Positions 9,601-17,095 of a DNA stretch of 64,000 nt are shown here, one piece after another. Origin of the DNA: Bacteroidales bacterium UBA2939. Its GTDB lineage: Bacteria; Bacteroidota; Bacteroidia; Bacteroidales; P3. The DNA lies in contig DECD01000024.1 in the NCBI GenBank assembly GCA_002349055.1, forward strand, positions 52,711-116,710. The letters run 5' to 3'. The notes under the pieces are model-generated. The model was not told the origin of the DNA. It ran no database searches and worked only from the letters and a program-made list of their open reading frames with translations. A program made the translations under genes and the position numbers. Numbering within the stretch: position 1 is the stretch's first letter; the number at the start of each line of letters is the position of its first letter.

Positions 9601-12600
9601 ATGCCAGCTATGTCATCTGCAACTATGGCAGTTACGACAATCCCACGGCGTATACCGGCGTGATAGACAAAGGTTTTTTGAGTGCCGCTTCGCGCCACAC
9701 CGTGCACTTCGACACCACGGAGCGCGACCCGCGCACCGGCAACCTGCTGCGCACCGTGCCGCCAGGCGAGCAGGCTTCGGTACGACTGGGCAACTGGTCG
9801 ACCAACATCAACCCGCAGGCAGAGAGCATCACCTACGCCCTCGCTGTCGACACCAACGACTTCAACCTCTTGGTATTACGCTATGCCGCCGTGTTGCAGG
9901 ACCCCGAGCACTCACCCGCCCTGCAACCCCGTTTCCGACTGCAAATCCTGAATCAGAGCTACGACATCATCAACGAATGCAGCTCGGCCGACTTTATCGC
10001 CAATCCGAACCTCAACTGGAACATCGCCGCCAACGAGGTGTTGTGGAAAGACTGGACCACGGTGGGTGTCGACCTCAGTACCTACGCCGGCCAGACCATC
10101 TTCATCCGCCTGATTACCAACGACTGCGGCGAGGGGTCGCATTTCGGCTATGCCTATTTCACCCTCGGGTGCTCGACCAAGCGCATGCGCACAGAGGGCT
10201 GTAGCGAGGTGCCCAACAACCGCTTCACCGTACCGTCGGGCTTCCACTACCGCTGGTATACCAACCTCGACACCACCACCCTCTCCGACTCGGCCAGCAT
10301 CTGGGTGCCTTCGGACAACAGCAAGATTTACTACTGCAACCTCTCCTTCATCGACAACCCGGCTTGCAGCTTTACCATGAGCGCCTTTGCCGGTGCCCGC
10401 TTCCCGCTGGCCATCATCGACACCTCGCTTTCCCTTGCCGACTGCGCGTTCGACCTCACTCTCATCGACCACAGCACCATCTCGGGCGACGGTATCACCC
10501 CCATAGGCACAGGCGAGAGTTGCGAGACGACCCTCTGGCTTCTGCCCGACAGCACCACCTCGGACGCCACAAGTCTCACCCTCCACATTACCGACACCGG
10601 CAGCTACGATATAGGGTTAGTGGCAGGCATCGCCGACGACCAGTGTCTCGACACCGTCCGTCAAACCATCCATATCGCCTATCCCTATCCCGCCGTCACC
10701 CTCGAGGGTCGCGACGAACGCTGTTTCGACGACCCAGCCGAGGTGCTTGCGCTGTCCCATGCCGCCCTCTCCGACTGGGAGGGGCATCTCCTTGAGCTTA
10801 CGCCACTTGCCGACACCACCGTCATCGTTTCGGCCACCGACTCCAACGGCTGTGAGCAGACTTTCAGTCATACCCTTGTCGTACACCCCATTTTCTTTAT
10901 TGAAGACAGCGCCGCCGTCTGTTCCTCCAACCTGTCCTACACCTGGCGCGACACCACCCTGACCTTCACCTTTGCCGACACCGCCCTTTCGGCCACGCTG
11001 CACCGGCAGACCGCCCATGGTTGTGACAGCACCATGACTCTCGCCCTAACCCTCTGGCCCTCATACGACATACACCATACCGACACCCTCTGCGACAACC
11101 AGACCCTCGACTTCTTCGACACCGTGCTCAACACCACCGGCGACTATCTGCATTCCGACACCACCATGCTTGGGTGCGACAGCCTGGTAACCATGCACTT
11201 GAACGTGATGCCCACCTATCTCGTCCCCGACTCACTCGTGGCTTGCGACTCGCTTCGTTGGCAGGACGGGACACTCTATACCGCCGACACCACCGGCGCT
11301 CTCCATCTCCTGTCCACCATGCACGGCTGCGACAGCACCATGGAGCTCCACCTCACGATACACCCCAGCTACCATCAACATTATATGGACAGCGTCTGCA
11401 ACTCGATGGGCACCTACGTATGGCTCGACACCCTGCTGACTCTCGACCCCTCTGTCGCCGACCTCACGGCTACACTTTCCCGCCAGACCATCCACCAGTG
11501 CGACAGCATCCACACCTTGGGGCTCACCCTCATGCCCACCTACGACATCCACCACCACGACACCCTCTGCCACGATCGCCAGCTACCCTTCTTCGACACC
11601 CTCCTCGCCACCACCGGCGACTACCTGCACACGGACAGCACCGCCTTTGGCTGCGACAGTCTGGTAACCATGCACTTGGAGATTATTCCGCGATTTTTCG
11701 GCAACGACAGCCTTGTTGCCTGCGACTCGCTGACATGGATTAACCACGTCACCTACTACCGCGACACCGCCGAGGTGTCTGACACCCTCCTCACCCTGCG
11801 CGGATGCGACAGCGTGAGGACGCTCTACTTGACGGTGAACCATTCGTATAGTGATTTGGTTATCGACACCTTCTGCCAAGGAACAGAATATCAATTCCGT
11901 GAACATATCCTCAGTGAGGGTGGCCATTATGCCGACACCCTGCAAACCCTCAAGGGGTGCGACAGCGTGCTGGCCATCGACCTCACACGGCTTGCCACTC
12001 CTCAGATTTCCATCACCCACGGATACGACTGCGACTCGCTCTACCACCACCTCGAGGCGCACTCGGACGTGCCTTATATCCTGTGGTCCTCAGACCCTTA
12101 TGACTCATTACTCGACGGGCATGAGGGCGACTTCTTCATTGATGCCAAACCGAAGTCGCGCACCGTATACACCCTCTATGCCGACTATGCCGATGTCCCG
12201 CATTGTCCCGTAACCACCTCAGTCACACTGGCTCCCGCCGTCAAACCCCTTGCGAAGATGCGCGTCAGTCCTTCGGCCCTTGTGCTGCCAGCCACGGAGT
12301 TCGACGCTTACGACATAAGTGCTGAATATCAGGAGCGTGCATGGTATATCAACGACCTGTTGCAGTCGGAGACCTCGCGTCACCTGCAAGGCAATGTCCC
12401 CACCGACAGAGATACGGCAAAGATAACCCTTATTGTTGACGACGGCTACTGCACCGACACAGCCATCACCCTCATCCCGCTGCTTTTCGACAACTTTGTA
12501 GCTCCCAACGCCTTCACCCCCGACCGCGAGGACAACAACCTCTTCTTCTTCCGTGGCACCGGCATCCTCGAGGTTGAAATCCGCATCTACAACCGCCGTG

Positions 12601-12767
12601 GCATGCTGGTGTTCTATTCCACCGACTTCAACCAACCATGGGACGGCCGCAATATCGACGGAACTCCATGCTCTACAGGAAATTATATCTGGCATCTGCG
12701 GTACACCGCCGTCACCCATCCCCACTCCTTCCGCGAGGAGACCGGCTCGGTTCTCCTCATCCGATAA
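3594..12767 (+). CDS. Giant Fn3-like surface protein with T9SS type B sorting domain
   Basis: A 3057-aa protein. The ATG at 3594 is preferred over an in-frame TTG at 3567 because the TTG lies inside the -7 box and the ATG gives a compact signal peptide (MRIVRS, hydrophobic core, A-E-A-Q). The first ~2000 residues alternate segments opening with P-Y-C-x-x-F and a G-W motif (MAM/lectin-like jelly rolls) with Fn3-like segments containing E-Y-G-x-x-G-F-x-x-G-x-G-T and L-x-P-x-T-x-Y. Between about 10.9 and 12.0 kb there are Cys-Asp-Ser repeats (G-C-D-S). The C-terminus from ~12490 (V-A-P-N-A-F-T-P, then F-R-G-x-G, I-Y-N-R-R-G, W-D-G, G-N-Y-I-W) is a CHU_C/gliding-type T9SS type B signal. Probably cell-surface attached; ligand unknown. 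It contains no in-frame 7-bp array that I noticed. Confidence 0.9.
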   Translation: MRIVRSIIIGLLMGVGLMAEAQEGCTPKVLPWSESFDSYGVGAALMPPCWSGSHNYDIGAVPHVDSAVHYDGTASLMLYSGTLTGSHYSMAIGPEIDADLTSGVYARFQFYALSTSVALEVGVCNDTNRYTRNFVPLDTVHVDQGRHWKEVVIDLSRYSGTGRRLAFRLQRTLQADVCNCYVDNLRVEGCGTTVPEVYHITHNSLTVDWERFGIGAILLEYNDMAIDDAVAPLTLTGLTPLTEYTLSTGCADGTRQAVTVSTLAAPSLQPTYYRAQLTLEGDSTPEVLPLPLESIDIGQLTIALRYRGNSSTRLQVGVMEYALEAETFTALDTLTPGSGWQRATVPLAPYTGTGRYLALMATGEHSVEIADLRVARCLIDSVRLYDLTDASVAVAWDTLTVGVGGGVTIEYGVPGFAAGSGTTVTPTTNPFILTGLLPSTEYDLLVMPSCGDEPSAFDRHRITTFSHEVSAPYCMSFEMGGTLPQGWVCGQGSVAIGSNAYEGSHGLHLAAHSLVAMPRIATDTGATVVVECYSYGTGTLELGFMENPFGTFTPFDTLTGGSGWRRQLTTTVVPEGQLLALRSNTAWDIDALAVHGDAVTSLSVDSIGKTSALVSWQTLLGDSVEIEYAAVPSATADFTPGTGIALQGKDSLTLDGLTPGTFYAVHLRPVGDGQGCLYQSCHLQTAAGPTAVPYCENFDNLSALPTGWRRKSDYGEYPIVSTERNHSPSKGLRFSATATAKTVALLPDFVSESEHLTMAFWTNVTLNPQGAMLLVGHLRNITDINSFVPSDTITFSQTERWEHHVVDLGTAHEQTALMLVGGSSGETRVFIDDLCVESCLADEIRVSSVDSSSLSVYWNSRGVAAMDITLSGNGENVRDTFSLSPAILTDIEPNTSYTLVFRALCDCGDNGGAHLVGYGSDGEVAQDQITSITTQTMPAYVNAPFCTSFEQENTGMFPYNWGRSRTSVRVSDRNYHDGSHSLLVEDSCYLMLPPMRNIPTLTASLYAYATSEAGLGEGVIVLGVMRYRDTLASFTAVDTLTLTRPGEWQRLWGDLAGYDGNGRFITLKIKANGSCTFFLDDLSIAASAIGEATVDDTGLVSWEGLHAPTMVAIEYGTQGFPRGNGQQDTVAAQPYPLPNLVAGENYDIYLTPITDTTPSCMATQLTLGALATTPYCEQFESAPLSGMPMGWSMGRTYGGTPAIAAGNNRSLQLRGHAAATNRSIAVLPLLQISDTMQLNISLRASNANARLVVGHIGENADPNTFVATDTLEANTLWRRVAVLVDPPQGRRLAVSCFSINQNDAQVWIDSLAVTRGLSPTLAITSARTLTFSGANGFYEYGPAGFMQGGGTLVHVTTDTLEISGLTPESSYWFYSREDSLTLTCMPPAKIRMPAEAALPYCQGDTTFERLQLPEMAIDSIRHLYLYLTTGEAGRIVVGVMEHDGDWEHLTAVDTLEAEGGIRQLHTILLDTYTGSGRFVGLLSPTGSVAVERLTATGCPWVTFEEGNDNSVIIVGNGQAEYGPEGFAPGSGTAVTVTDSLTLPLADTQRYDFYPLCGSETPCYAPMRWQSTMTVALPYCVAFGDSLPNGWTTRSNALDDNAVSVGDSTLTLHAAPRREVVVRLPVMQEHDVVTEMDVKVSSTDAKLLLGGDTVEAIPGEWRHVRMRTLHEGRPTLRAVGDGTVEIRKLHVERCSLPLSVTVGQPGGRGVEIGWDTTGVSGPFFIEYRLTGSDNGIIMRAEEPPLALQLLPDTSYQLYLRCDSIGSSCREPLTISTLSDPITLPYCTAFNLTDHLHAPEGWYLASDDEHSYFVMPQFDTTLQSLNILILAKMQYGGQTLTLGSMADAGNPETFDSLVTFVADGDGVNRFFHSLSHYYGNGRFLALRPNGEGWVHVEHLSVDTCAAYNIAITENESNHLVIEWEQQGAPTVSVEYGPIGFVPGQGTLLTADTSPLRIDSLVPLTDYAFIVSSLCSETSCRVAVTDTFLTFTPKGGTGCIDYTDLHASYVICNYGSYDNPTAYTGVIDKGFLSAASRHTVHFDTTERDPRTGNLLRTVPPGEQASVRLGNWSTNINPQAESITYALAVDTNDFNLLVLRYAAVLQDPEHSPALQPRFRLQILNQSYDIINECSSADFIANPNLNWNIAANEVLWKDWTTVGVDLSTYAGQTIFIRLITNDCGEGSHFGYAYFTLGCSTKRMRTEGCSEVPNNRFTVPSGFHYRWYTNLDTTTLSDSASIWVPSDNSKIYYCNLSFIDNPACSFTMSAFAGARFPLAIIDTSLSLADCAFDLTLIDHSTISGDGITPIGTGESCETTLWLLPDSTTSDATSLTLHITDTGSYDIGLVAGIADDQCLDTVRQTIHIAYPYPAVTLEGRDERCFDDPAEVLALSHAALSDWEGHLLELTPLADTTVIVSATDSNGCEQTFSHTLVVHPIFFIEDSAAVCSSNLSYTWRDTTLTFTFADTALSATLHRQTAHGCDSTMTLALTLWPSYDIHHTDTLCDNQTLDFFDTVLNTTGDYLHSDTTMLGCDSLVTMHLNVMPTYLVPDSLVACDSLRWQDGTLYTADTTGALHLLSTMHGCDSTMELHLTIHPSYHQHYMDSVCNSMGTYVWLDTLLTLDPSVADLTATLSRQTIHQCDSIHTLGLTLMPTYDIHHHDTLCHDRQLPFFDTLLATTGDYLHTDSTAFGCDSLVTMHLEIIPRFFGNDSLVACDSLTWINHVTYYRDTAEVSDTLLTLRGCDSVRTLYLTVNHSYSDLVIDTFCQGTEYQFREHILSEGGHYADTLQTLKGCDSVLAIDLTRLATPQISITHGYDCDSLYHHLEAHSDVPYILWSSDPYDSLLDGHEGDFFIDAKPKSRTVYTLYADYADVPHCPVTTSVTLAPAVKPLAKMRVSPSALVLPATEFDAYDISAEYQERAWYINDLLQSETSRHLQGNVPTDRDTAKITLIVDDGYCTDTAITLIPLLFDNFVAPNAFTPDREDNNLFFFRGTGILEVEIRIYNRRGMLVFYSTDFNQPWDGRNIDGTPCSTGNYIWHLRYTAVTHPHSFREETGSVLLIR

Positions 12768-12795
12768 AAAAAGAGGCCACCATTTCGGTGACCTC
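12766..12795 (-). terminator. Terminator of xerC-hpf
   Basis: On the minus strand a 9-bp stem with one mismatch (GAGGTCACC / GGTGGCCTC) with a 5-nt loop is followed by seven T. It overlaps the stop of the convergent giant gene. Confidence 0.8.
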
Positions 12796-12819
12796 GTGTG
12801 TGGATTACAAAAAGCTTTA

Positions 12820-13107
12820 TTAGGCGTTCTTGTATTTCTCAATCTGCACTTTGAGGGTGTCGACGCCGTCGGCGACAGCCTGCTCGAAAGTGTCGGCCTG
12901 CTTGGTGACAAAGAGGTCTTTGCCAGGCACATAGAGACGAATTTCGGCAATCTTATTATTATCGCTCTCAGGCTTGTCGACCTTGAGGGTCACCTCACAC
13001 TTGACAGCGTTGTCGATCATGCGGTCGAGTTTGTCAACCTTGTCGTTGATGAATTTCTCGAGTTTCTCGTCGGCGCGGAATTTCACCGAATTGATGATAG
13101 TGTTCAT
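12820..13107 (-). CDS. hpf: Ribosome hibernation promoting factor (short HPF/RaiA family)
   Basis: A 95-aa protein of the S30AE/HPF family that binds the 30S decoding region and helps inactivate ribosomes in stationary phase. Seen: an N-terminal beta strand with V-K-F-R-A-D, a helix rich in K/D (K-L-E-K-F-I-N-D-K-V-D-K-L), the strand C-E-V-T-L-K-V, and the second helix T-F-E-Q-A-V-A-D-G-V-D-T-L-K-V-Q. It lacks the C-terminal dimerisation domain of long HPF. A strong AAGGAGG precedes the ATG, unusual for Bacteroidota. It follows xerC by 38 bp, a pairing common in the phylum; the tRNA/tuf genes often found after it are absent here. Confidence 0.92.
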   Translation of the reverse strand: MNTIINSVKFRADEKLEKFINDKVDKLDRMIDNAVKCEVTLKVDKPESDNNKIAEIRLYVPGKDLFVTKQADTFEQAVADGVDTLKVQIEKYKNA

Positions 13108-13145
13108 AATATCCTCCTTTTTTATATATTAATAGGTTGTTACTT

Positions 13146-14048
13146 TTAAGTCTTTTTCTGTCCTGCGCGGGGGTGGGCGTGGGAGTAGACCTCTTTGAGG
13201 TGCTGGCGGGTGACGTGGGTGTAGACCTCGGTGGTGGCGAGGTCGGCATGGCCGAGCAACTCTTTGATGGCCTGGATATTGCCTCCTTCGTTCAGGATAT
13301 GGGTGGCGAAGCTATGGCGGAACACGTGGGGGCTGATGCGGTCGGCATTGGAGAGTTGCGGCATGTATTTTTTCACCGTCAGGTAGATGTCGTTGGTGGT
13401 AATCTGACCTCCTTTGCGCCCCACAAAGAGCCATTCGCTTGCTCCTTTTTCCTGCTCCTTTAACGCAATATATTCCGAAATATTGTGTGCAAGTTCGGAT
13501 TCTATCGGTATAATTCTCTCTTTATTCCTCTTTCCCAGCACTTTGATGGTCAAAGAAGAAAAATCGACCGACTGAATTTTCAGTCCGGCCAGCTCGGAAC
13601 GGCGGATGCCGGTCTCATAGAGCATGCGCAGCATAAGCTTGTCGCGCTGGCCGATGAAGTCGTCAGGGAAGAGCCCTTCGTCATAGAGATGTTCCAGCTC
13701 GCCCTCCTTGAAAAACACAGGCAGACGCTTGGGTTGCCGCGGAGCAGACACCTTGGCCATGATGTCGGAGTCGAAGAGGTTGTGGCGACGCAGGTAGAGG
13801 AAGAAGCTGCTCAACGACGAGAGGCGCCGCTTGACGGTGCCTGGGTTCTCGCCGCGGTCCATGTGTTCCATCTGCCAGGCGCGCACCTCGCGGGCGGAAA
13901 TCTCGCCGAGGTCTGTTATCTGCTGAAGTTCAAGCCACTGGGAGAAGTCCTGCAAGTCGGCGATGTAATTGCGCACTGTACCCGCCGCCATACGGCGCTC
14001 ATTGGCGATATAGCTATGGAATTGTTCTATGGCCTCGTTTATCTTCAT
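13146..14048 (-). CDS. xerC: Tyrosine recombinase XerC/XerD
   Basis: A 300-aa site-specific recombinase that resolves chromosome dimers at dif. Numbering from the ATG at 14048, the catalytic set is complete: R149 (T-G-I-R-R-S-E-L), K173 (G-K-R-N-K-E-R), H241 and R244 (H-V-F-R-H), H267 (L-L-G-H) and nucleophile Y276. The N-terminal SAM-like domain spans about 1-95. An in-frame ATG at 14081 would add 11 residues, but a -7 box lies between the two ATGs, so the downstream start is preferred. Upstream of hpf in the same operon. XerC versus XerD cannot be fixed without a tree. Confidence 0.9.
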   Translation of the reverse strand: MKINEAIEQFHSYIANERRMAAGTVRNYIADLQDFSQWLELQQITDLGEISAREVRAWQMEHMDRGENPGTVKRRLSSLSSFFLYLRRHNLFDSDIMAKVSAPRQPKRLPVFFKEGELEHLYDEGLFPDDFIGQRDKLMLRMLYETGIRRSELAGLKIQSVDFSSLTIKVLGKRNKERIIPIESELAHNISEYIALKEQEKGASEWLFVGRKGGQITTNDIYLTVKKYMPQLSNADRISPHVFRHSFATHILNEGGNIQAIKELLGHADLATTEVYTHVTRQHLKEVYSHAHPRAGQKKT

Positions 14049-14056
14049 TGATTTTG

Positions 14057-14064
14057 CAAAAATA
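14057..14064 (-). promoter_or_regulatory. xerC -7 box
   Basis: Minus-strand TATTTTTG, 8 bp upstream of the preferred ATG, which would give a near-leaderless mRNA. No TTTG at the expected -33. Confidence 0.45.
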
Positions 14065-14184
14065 CATAAATATTCAGACATAACATAAAAAAACGGCGAA
14101 TTTCACGAATTACACGAAGCTACGCAGTCATTACCATACAGATTATTAGCAAATTACTCTAAGCTACGCAAGCAAGATGAAAAG

Positions 14185-14209
14185 AAAGGCTGCTTTGTCG
14201 GCAGCCTTT
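14185..14209 (-). terminator. Terminator of the small lipoprotein gene
   Basis: A 9-bp perfect stem (AAAGGCTGC / GCAGCCTTT) with a 7-nt loop is followed on the minus strand by a T-rich CTTTTC tail. Confidence 0.75.
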
Positions 14210-14229
14210 TCTCAATTACAACAGGTTGA

Positions 14230-14499
14230 TTATTCGCACTTGTAGGAGTCGCCGCCGGCGAGGAACTCCTTCATCTTGACCTCGTCGTTCTCGTATTTCT
14301 CGTAGGCCACTTCGAGCATTTCACCCCATTCCTCGATGCAAGCTTCGGCCTCGGCGGACTTGGTGTCATCCTTAGCCAGCTGCTGGCATTCGCAGGCTTT
14401 CTTGGCAATCTTCTTCCCTTCGGAAGCAGGCCCGCCGGAGCAACCGGCCATCACTGCGACAAAGGTCATTGCGCTCACAAATAAAAGAATCTTTTTCAT
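14230..14499 (-). CDS. Small lipoprotein of unknown function
   Basis: An 89-aa protein with a lipoprotein signal peptide (MKKILLFVSAM, lipobox V-M-A-G-C, Cys at about 19) followed by S-G-G-P. The mature part is helical and highly charged, with a C-E-C pair near residues 36-38, another Cys at ~54 and a terminal K-C-E. It has its own good promoter and terminator, so it is probably monocistronic. No family recognised; the spaced cysteines might form disulfides in the periplasm. Confidence 0.8.
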   Translation of the reverse strand: MKKILLFVSAMTFVAVMAGCSGGPASEGKKIAKKACECQQLAKDDTKSAEAEACIEEWGEMLEVAYEKYENDEVKMKEFLAGGDSYKCE

Positions 14500-14522
14500 C
14501 TTGTTTGGTTTTTAAATTTTTG

Positions 14523-14554
14523 CAAAATTACAAAACTTTTTCCGACCTTGCAAA
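14523..14554 (-). promoter_or_regulatory. Promoter of the small lipoprotein
   Basis: On the minus strand -33 TTTG (14551-14554) is 20 bp from -7 TAATTTTG (14523-14530), an exact match to the Bacteroidota sigma-ABfr consensus. Confidence 0.8.
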
Positions 14555-14651
14555 TTTTTTTCAAATGGAAAAGATTTCGGAACGGCGACACAATAAAAAA
14601 GAGATTTTTGAGTTACCACATATAAATATATAAAAATAAACACTATACGAC

Positions 14652-16421
14652 ATGGATATCAATACCCTTAACATCGATGAAAGCGCCAAGCTGAACGTGA
14701 AATCTTGGCTCGAAGGAGAATACGATGAGGCCACCAAGCAGGCCATCCGCGACATGATGAGCAACCCCACCGAACTGAACGAGAGCTTCTACCGTCACCT
14801 GGAGTTCGGCACCGGCGGTCTGCGCGGCATCATGGGCGTGGGCACCAACCGCATGAACAAATACACGGTGGCTATGGCCACCCAAGGACTGGCCAACTAT
14901 GTGAGAAAAGTCGAAGAGTCGAAAGGTCAAAAAGTCGAAGAGTTGCGGGCTGCTGTGAGCCACGACAGCCGCAATCACAGCCGCGAGTTTGCCGAAATCA
15001 CGGCCAACGTGCTTGCCGCCAACGGTTTCAAGGTCTACCTCTTCGACGGCATGCGTCCCACGCCGGAGCTGAGTTTCGCCGTGCGCCACTTCAAATGCCA
15101 TACCGGCGTGATGGTCACCGCCAGCCACAACCCCAAAGAGTATAACGGCTACAAAGCCTATTGGAGCGACGGCTGCCAGCTGACCGCACCGCACGACGAG
15201 GCCGTTATCGAGGAAGTACTGAAAATCAAGAGCGTGGGAGACGTAAAGATGACGGGAGGCGAGAAGAACATCACCATCATTGGCGAGGATGTCGACAAGG
15301 TGTACCTCGAGCGCGTGGAGAAGAACGCCCTCAACCCCGAGGTCATCAAGAAACACCACGACGTGAAGATTGTCTATACCCCGCTGCATGGCACCGGCAT
15401 CGTGCTCATACCCCGCATGCTGAAGCAGTTGGGATTCACCAACGTCAACATCGTTGAGGCGCAGGCCGTTCCCGACGGCAATTTCCCCACCACCCCGAGC
15501 CCCAATCCCGAGGAGAAACCCGCCATGAAGATGGCTGTGGACCTGGCCAAAGAGATTGACGCCGACATCGTCTTCGCCTCCGACCCCGACGCCGACCGCG
15601 TGGGTGTGGCCGTGAAGCGTCCCGACGGCGAGTGGATGCTCCTCAACGGCAACCAGACAATGAGCGTACTCTTCTACTATATCGTCAAGCAGTGGCAGGA
15701 GAAGAAGATGCTCACCGGCAACGAGTTCATGGTGAAGACCATCGTCACCAGCGAGCTGCCCGCCGACATCGCCACTCGTGCCGGCATCAAGATTTACGAC
15801 GTGCTCACCGGCTTCAAGTTCATCGGTGCCAAAATACGTGAACTTGAAGGCATTGAGACCTTCATCGCCGGTGGTGAAGAGAGCTATGGCTACATGATTG
15901 GCGACTTCGTGCGCGACAAGGATGCCGTGGCTGCCTGCTCGATGATTGCCGAGATTGCCGCCTGGGCGCTGGAGCAAGGCAAGACCTTCTTCGATGTGCT
16001 CGTCGACATCTACAAGGAATACGGTTTCTACAAGGAGGGTCTCGTCAGCGTCGTCCGCAAGGGCAAGAGCGGCGCCGAGGAGATTCAGCAGATGATGCGC
16101 GACTACCGCAGCAACCCGCCTGCCGAAATCGATGGCGAGAAGGTGGTGTGCATCAAAGACTATCAGACCCACGAGAGCCGCACGGAAGTGGAAAGTGGAA
16201 AGTGGAAAGTGGAAAAGCTAACGCTGCCGACTTCCAACGTGCTGCAATTCTTCACCGACAAGGGCAACAAAATCACCGTCCGTCCCAGCGGCACCGAACC
16301 CAAGATCAAGTTCTACTTCGGTGTCAAGGGCGAGCTCTGCTGCAAGGACTGCTTCGACAAGACCAACGCCGCCCTCGACGGCAAGATTGAGAGTATCAAG
16401 AAAAGTATGAAGCTGGTGTAA
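14652..16421 (+). CDS. pgm: Phosphoglucomutase/phosphomannomutase, PGM2-like
   Basis: A 589-aa alpha-D-phosphohexomutase interconverting sugar-1- and sugar-6-phosphates in the cytoplasm. Motifs in order: G-T-G-G-L-R-G (about 53-59), active-site phosphoserine S158 in T-A-S-H-N-P, metal loop D-P-D-A-D-R, sugar loop G-G-E-E-S-Y-G-Y, and phosphate-binding R-P-S-G-T-E-P-K near 545. Length fits the PGM2-like group of Bacteroidota. At residues ~511-521 an in-frame 28-bp array of four 7-bp units encodes E-V-E-S-G-K-W-K-V-E-K, lying in the C-terminal domain before the R-P-S-G-T-E-P motif, probably in a surface loop. recR follows after 36 bp that are almost entirely an 8-bp array. Confidence 0.93.
   Translation: MDINTLNIDESAKLNVKSWLEGEYDEATKQAIRDMMSNPTELNESFYRHLEFGTGGLRGIMGVGTNRMNKYTVAMATQGLANYVRKVEESKGQKVEELRAAVSHDSRNHSREFAEITANVLAANGFKVYLFDGMRPTPELSFAVRHFKCHTGVMVTASHNPKEYNGYKAYWSDGCQLTAPHDEAVIEEVLKIKSVGDVKMTGGEKNITIIGEDVDKVYLERVEKNALNPEVIKKHHDVKIVYTPLHGTGIVLIPRMLKQLGFTNVNIVEAQAVPDGNFPTTPSPNPEEKPAMKMAVDLAKEIDADIVFASDPDADRVGVAVKRPDGEWMLLNGNQTMSVLFYYIVKQWQEKKMLTGNEFMVKTIVTSELPADIATRAGIKIYDVLTGFKFIGAKIRELEGIETFIAGGEESYGYMIGDFVRDKDAVAACSMIAEIAAWALEQGKTFFDVLVDIYKEYGFYKEGLVSVVRKGKSGAEEIQQMMRDYRSNPPAEIDGEKVVCIKDYQTHESRTEVESGKWKVEKLTLPTSNVLQFFTDKGNKITVRPSGTEPKIKFYFGVKGELCCKDCFDKTNAALDGKIESIKKSMKLV
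16186..16213 (+). repeat. In-frame 7-bp array inside pgm
   Basis: Four identical AAGTGGA units (28 bp) translated in pgm. Confidence 0.9.
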
Positions 16422-16422
16422 A

Positions 16423-16454
16423 GTGACTAAGTAACTGAGTGACTGGGTATACAG
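16423..16454. repeat. 8-bp array filling the pgm-recR junction
   Basis: Four degenerate units (GTGACTAA, GTAACTGA, GTGACTGG, GTATACAG; 32 bp) begin one base after the pgm stop and end three bases before the recR ATG. Confidence 0.8.
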
Positions 16455-16457
16455 GAT

Positions 16458-17072
16458 ATGAATCTGCCATCGAAGATACTGGAGGAGGCAGTGGAGCAGC
16501 TAGCGAGCCTGCCGGGCGTGGGTAAGCGGTCGGCGCTGCGTTATGCGCTGTTCCTCATGAACGAGGAGGAGGCTAAGGTGCGCGATCTCAGCGAGGCCCT
16601 GCTGCGGCTGAAAACCCACCTGCACCACTGCCGTCACTGCCACAACGTCAGCGACACCGAGATATGCCCCATCTGCTCATCCGAAAAGAGGCAGAGGGGC
16701 ATTGTCTGTGTGGTGGAGAACGTGCAGGACGTGATGGCCGTGGAGAACACGCAGCAGTACCGCGGCCTGTACCATGTGCTCGGCGGCGTCATCTCGCCCA
16801 TCGACGGCATCGGCGTTCATGATTTGGAGATTGACTCGCTCATCAAGCGCGTGCAGAGCGGCGACCCCGCACCCGTCGAGGAGGTCATCCTGGCCTTGCC
16901 CACCACCATGGAGGGCGACACCACCAACTACTACATCAACAAGCAGCTGCAGCCCTTGGGGGTGAAGGTCACCACGTTGGCACGCGGCGTCGCCGTGGGC
17001 GACAGCCTGGAGTACGCCGACGAGATTACCCTCGGCCGCAGCATCATGCACAGAATACCGTTTGAAAGTTGA
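16458..17072 (+). CDS. recR: Recombination protein RecR
   Basis: A 204-aa DNA-binding partner of RecO/RecF in gap repair. Seen: helix-hairpin-helix L-P-G-V-G-K-R-S-A (18-26), C4 zinc finger with Cys58, Cys61, Cys70 and Cys73, Toprim domain starting C-V-V-E-N-V-Q-D, and the Walker-B-like L-A-L-P-T-T-M-E-G. Normal length. It shares the pgm strand and is followed by a GH3 gene whose start is created by a 7-bp array that overlaps the recR stop. The gene seems intact. Confidence 0.95.
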   Translation: MNLPSKILEEAVEQLASLPGVGKRSALRYALFLMNEEEAKVRDLSEALLRLKTHLHHCRHCHNVSDTEICPICSSEKRQRGIVCVVENVQDVMAVENTQQYRGLYHVLGGVISPIDGIGVHDLEIDSLIKRVQSGDPAPVEEVILALPTTMEGDTTNYYINKQLQPLGVKVTTLARGVAVGDSLEYADEITLGRSIMHRIPFES

Positions 17073-17095
17073 AAATTGAGAATTGAAAATTGAAA
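17061..17095. repeat. 7-bp array across recR stop and GH3 start
   Basis: Five units (TTTGAAA, GTTGAAA, ATTGAGA, ATTGAAA, ATTGAAA). The array includes the recR TGA and the TTG used as start of the next gene. Confidence 0.85.

Noticed and set aside
13146..14048. Integrase of a mobile element
   Set aside because: The XerC-hpf arrangement is a conserved chromosomal context; no att-like repeats or cargo genes were seen.
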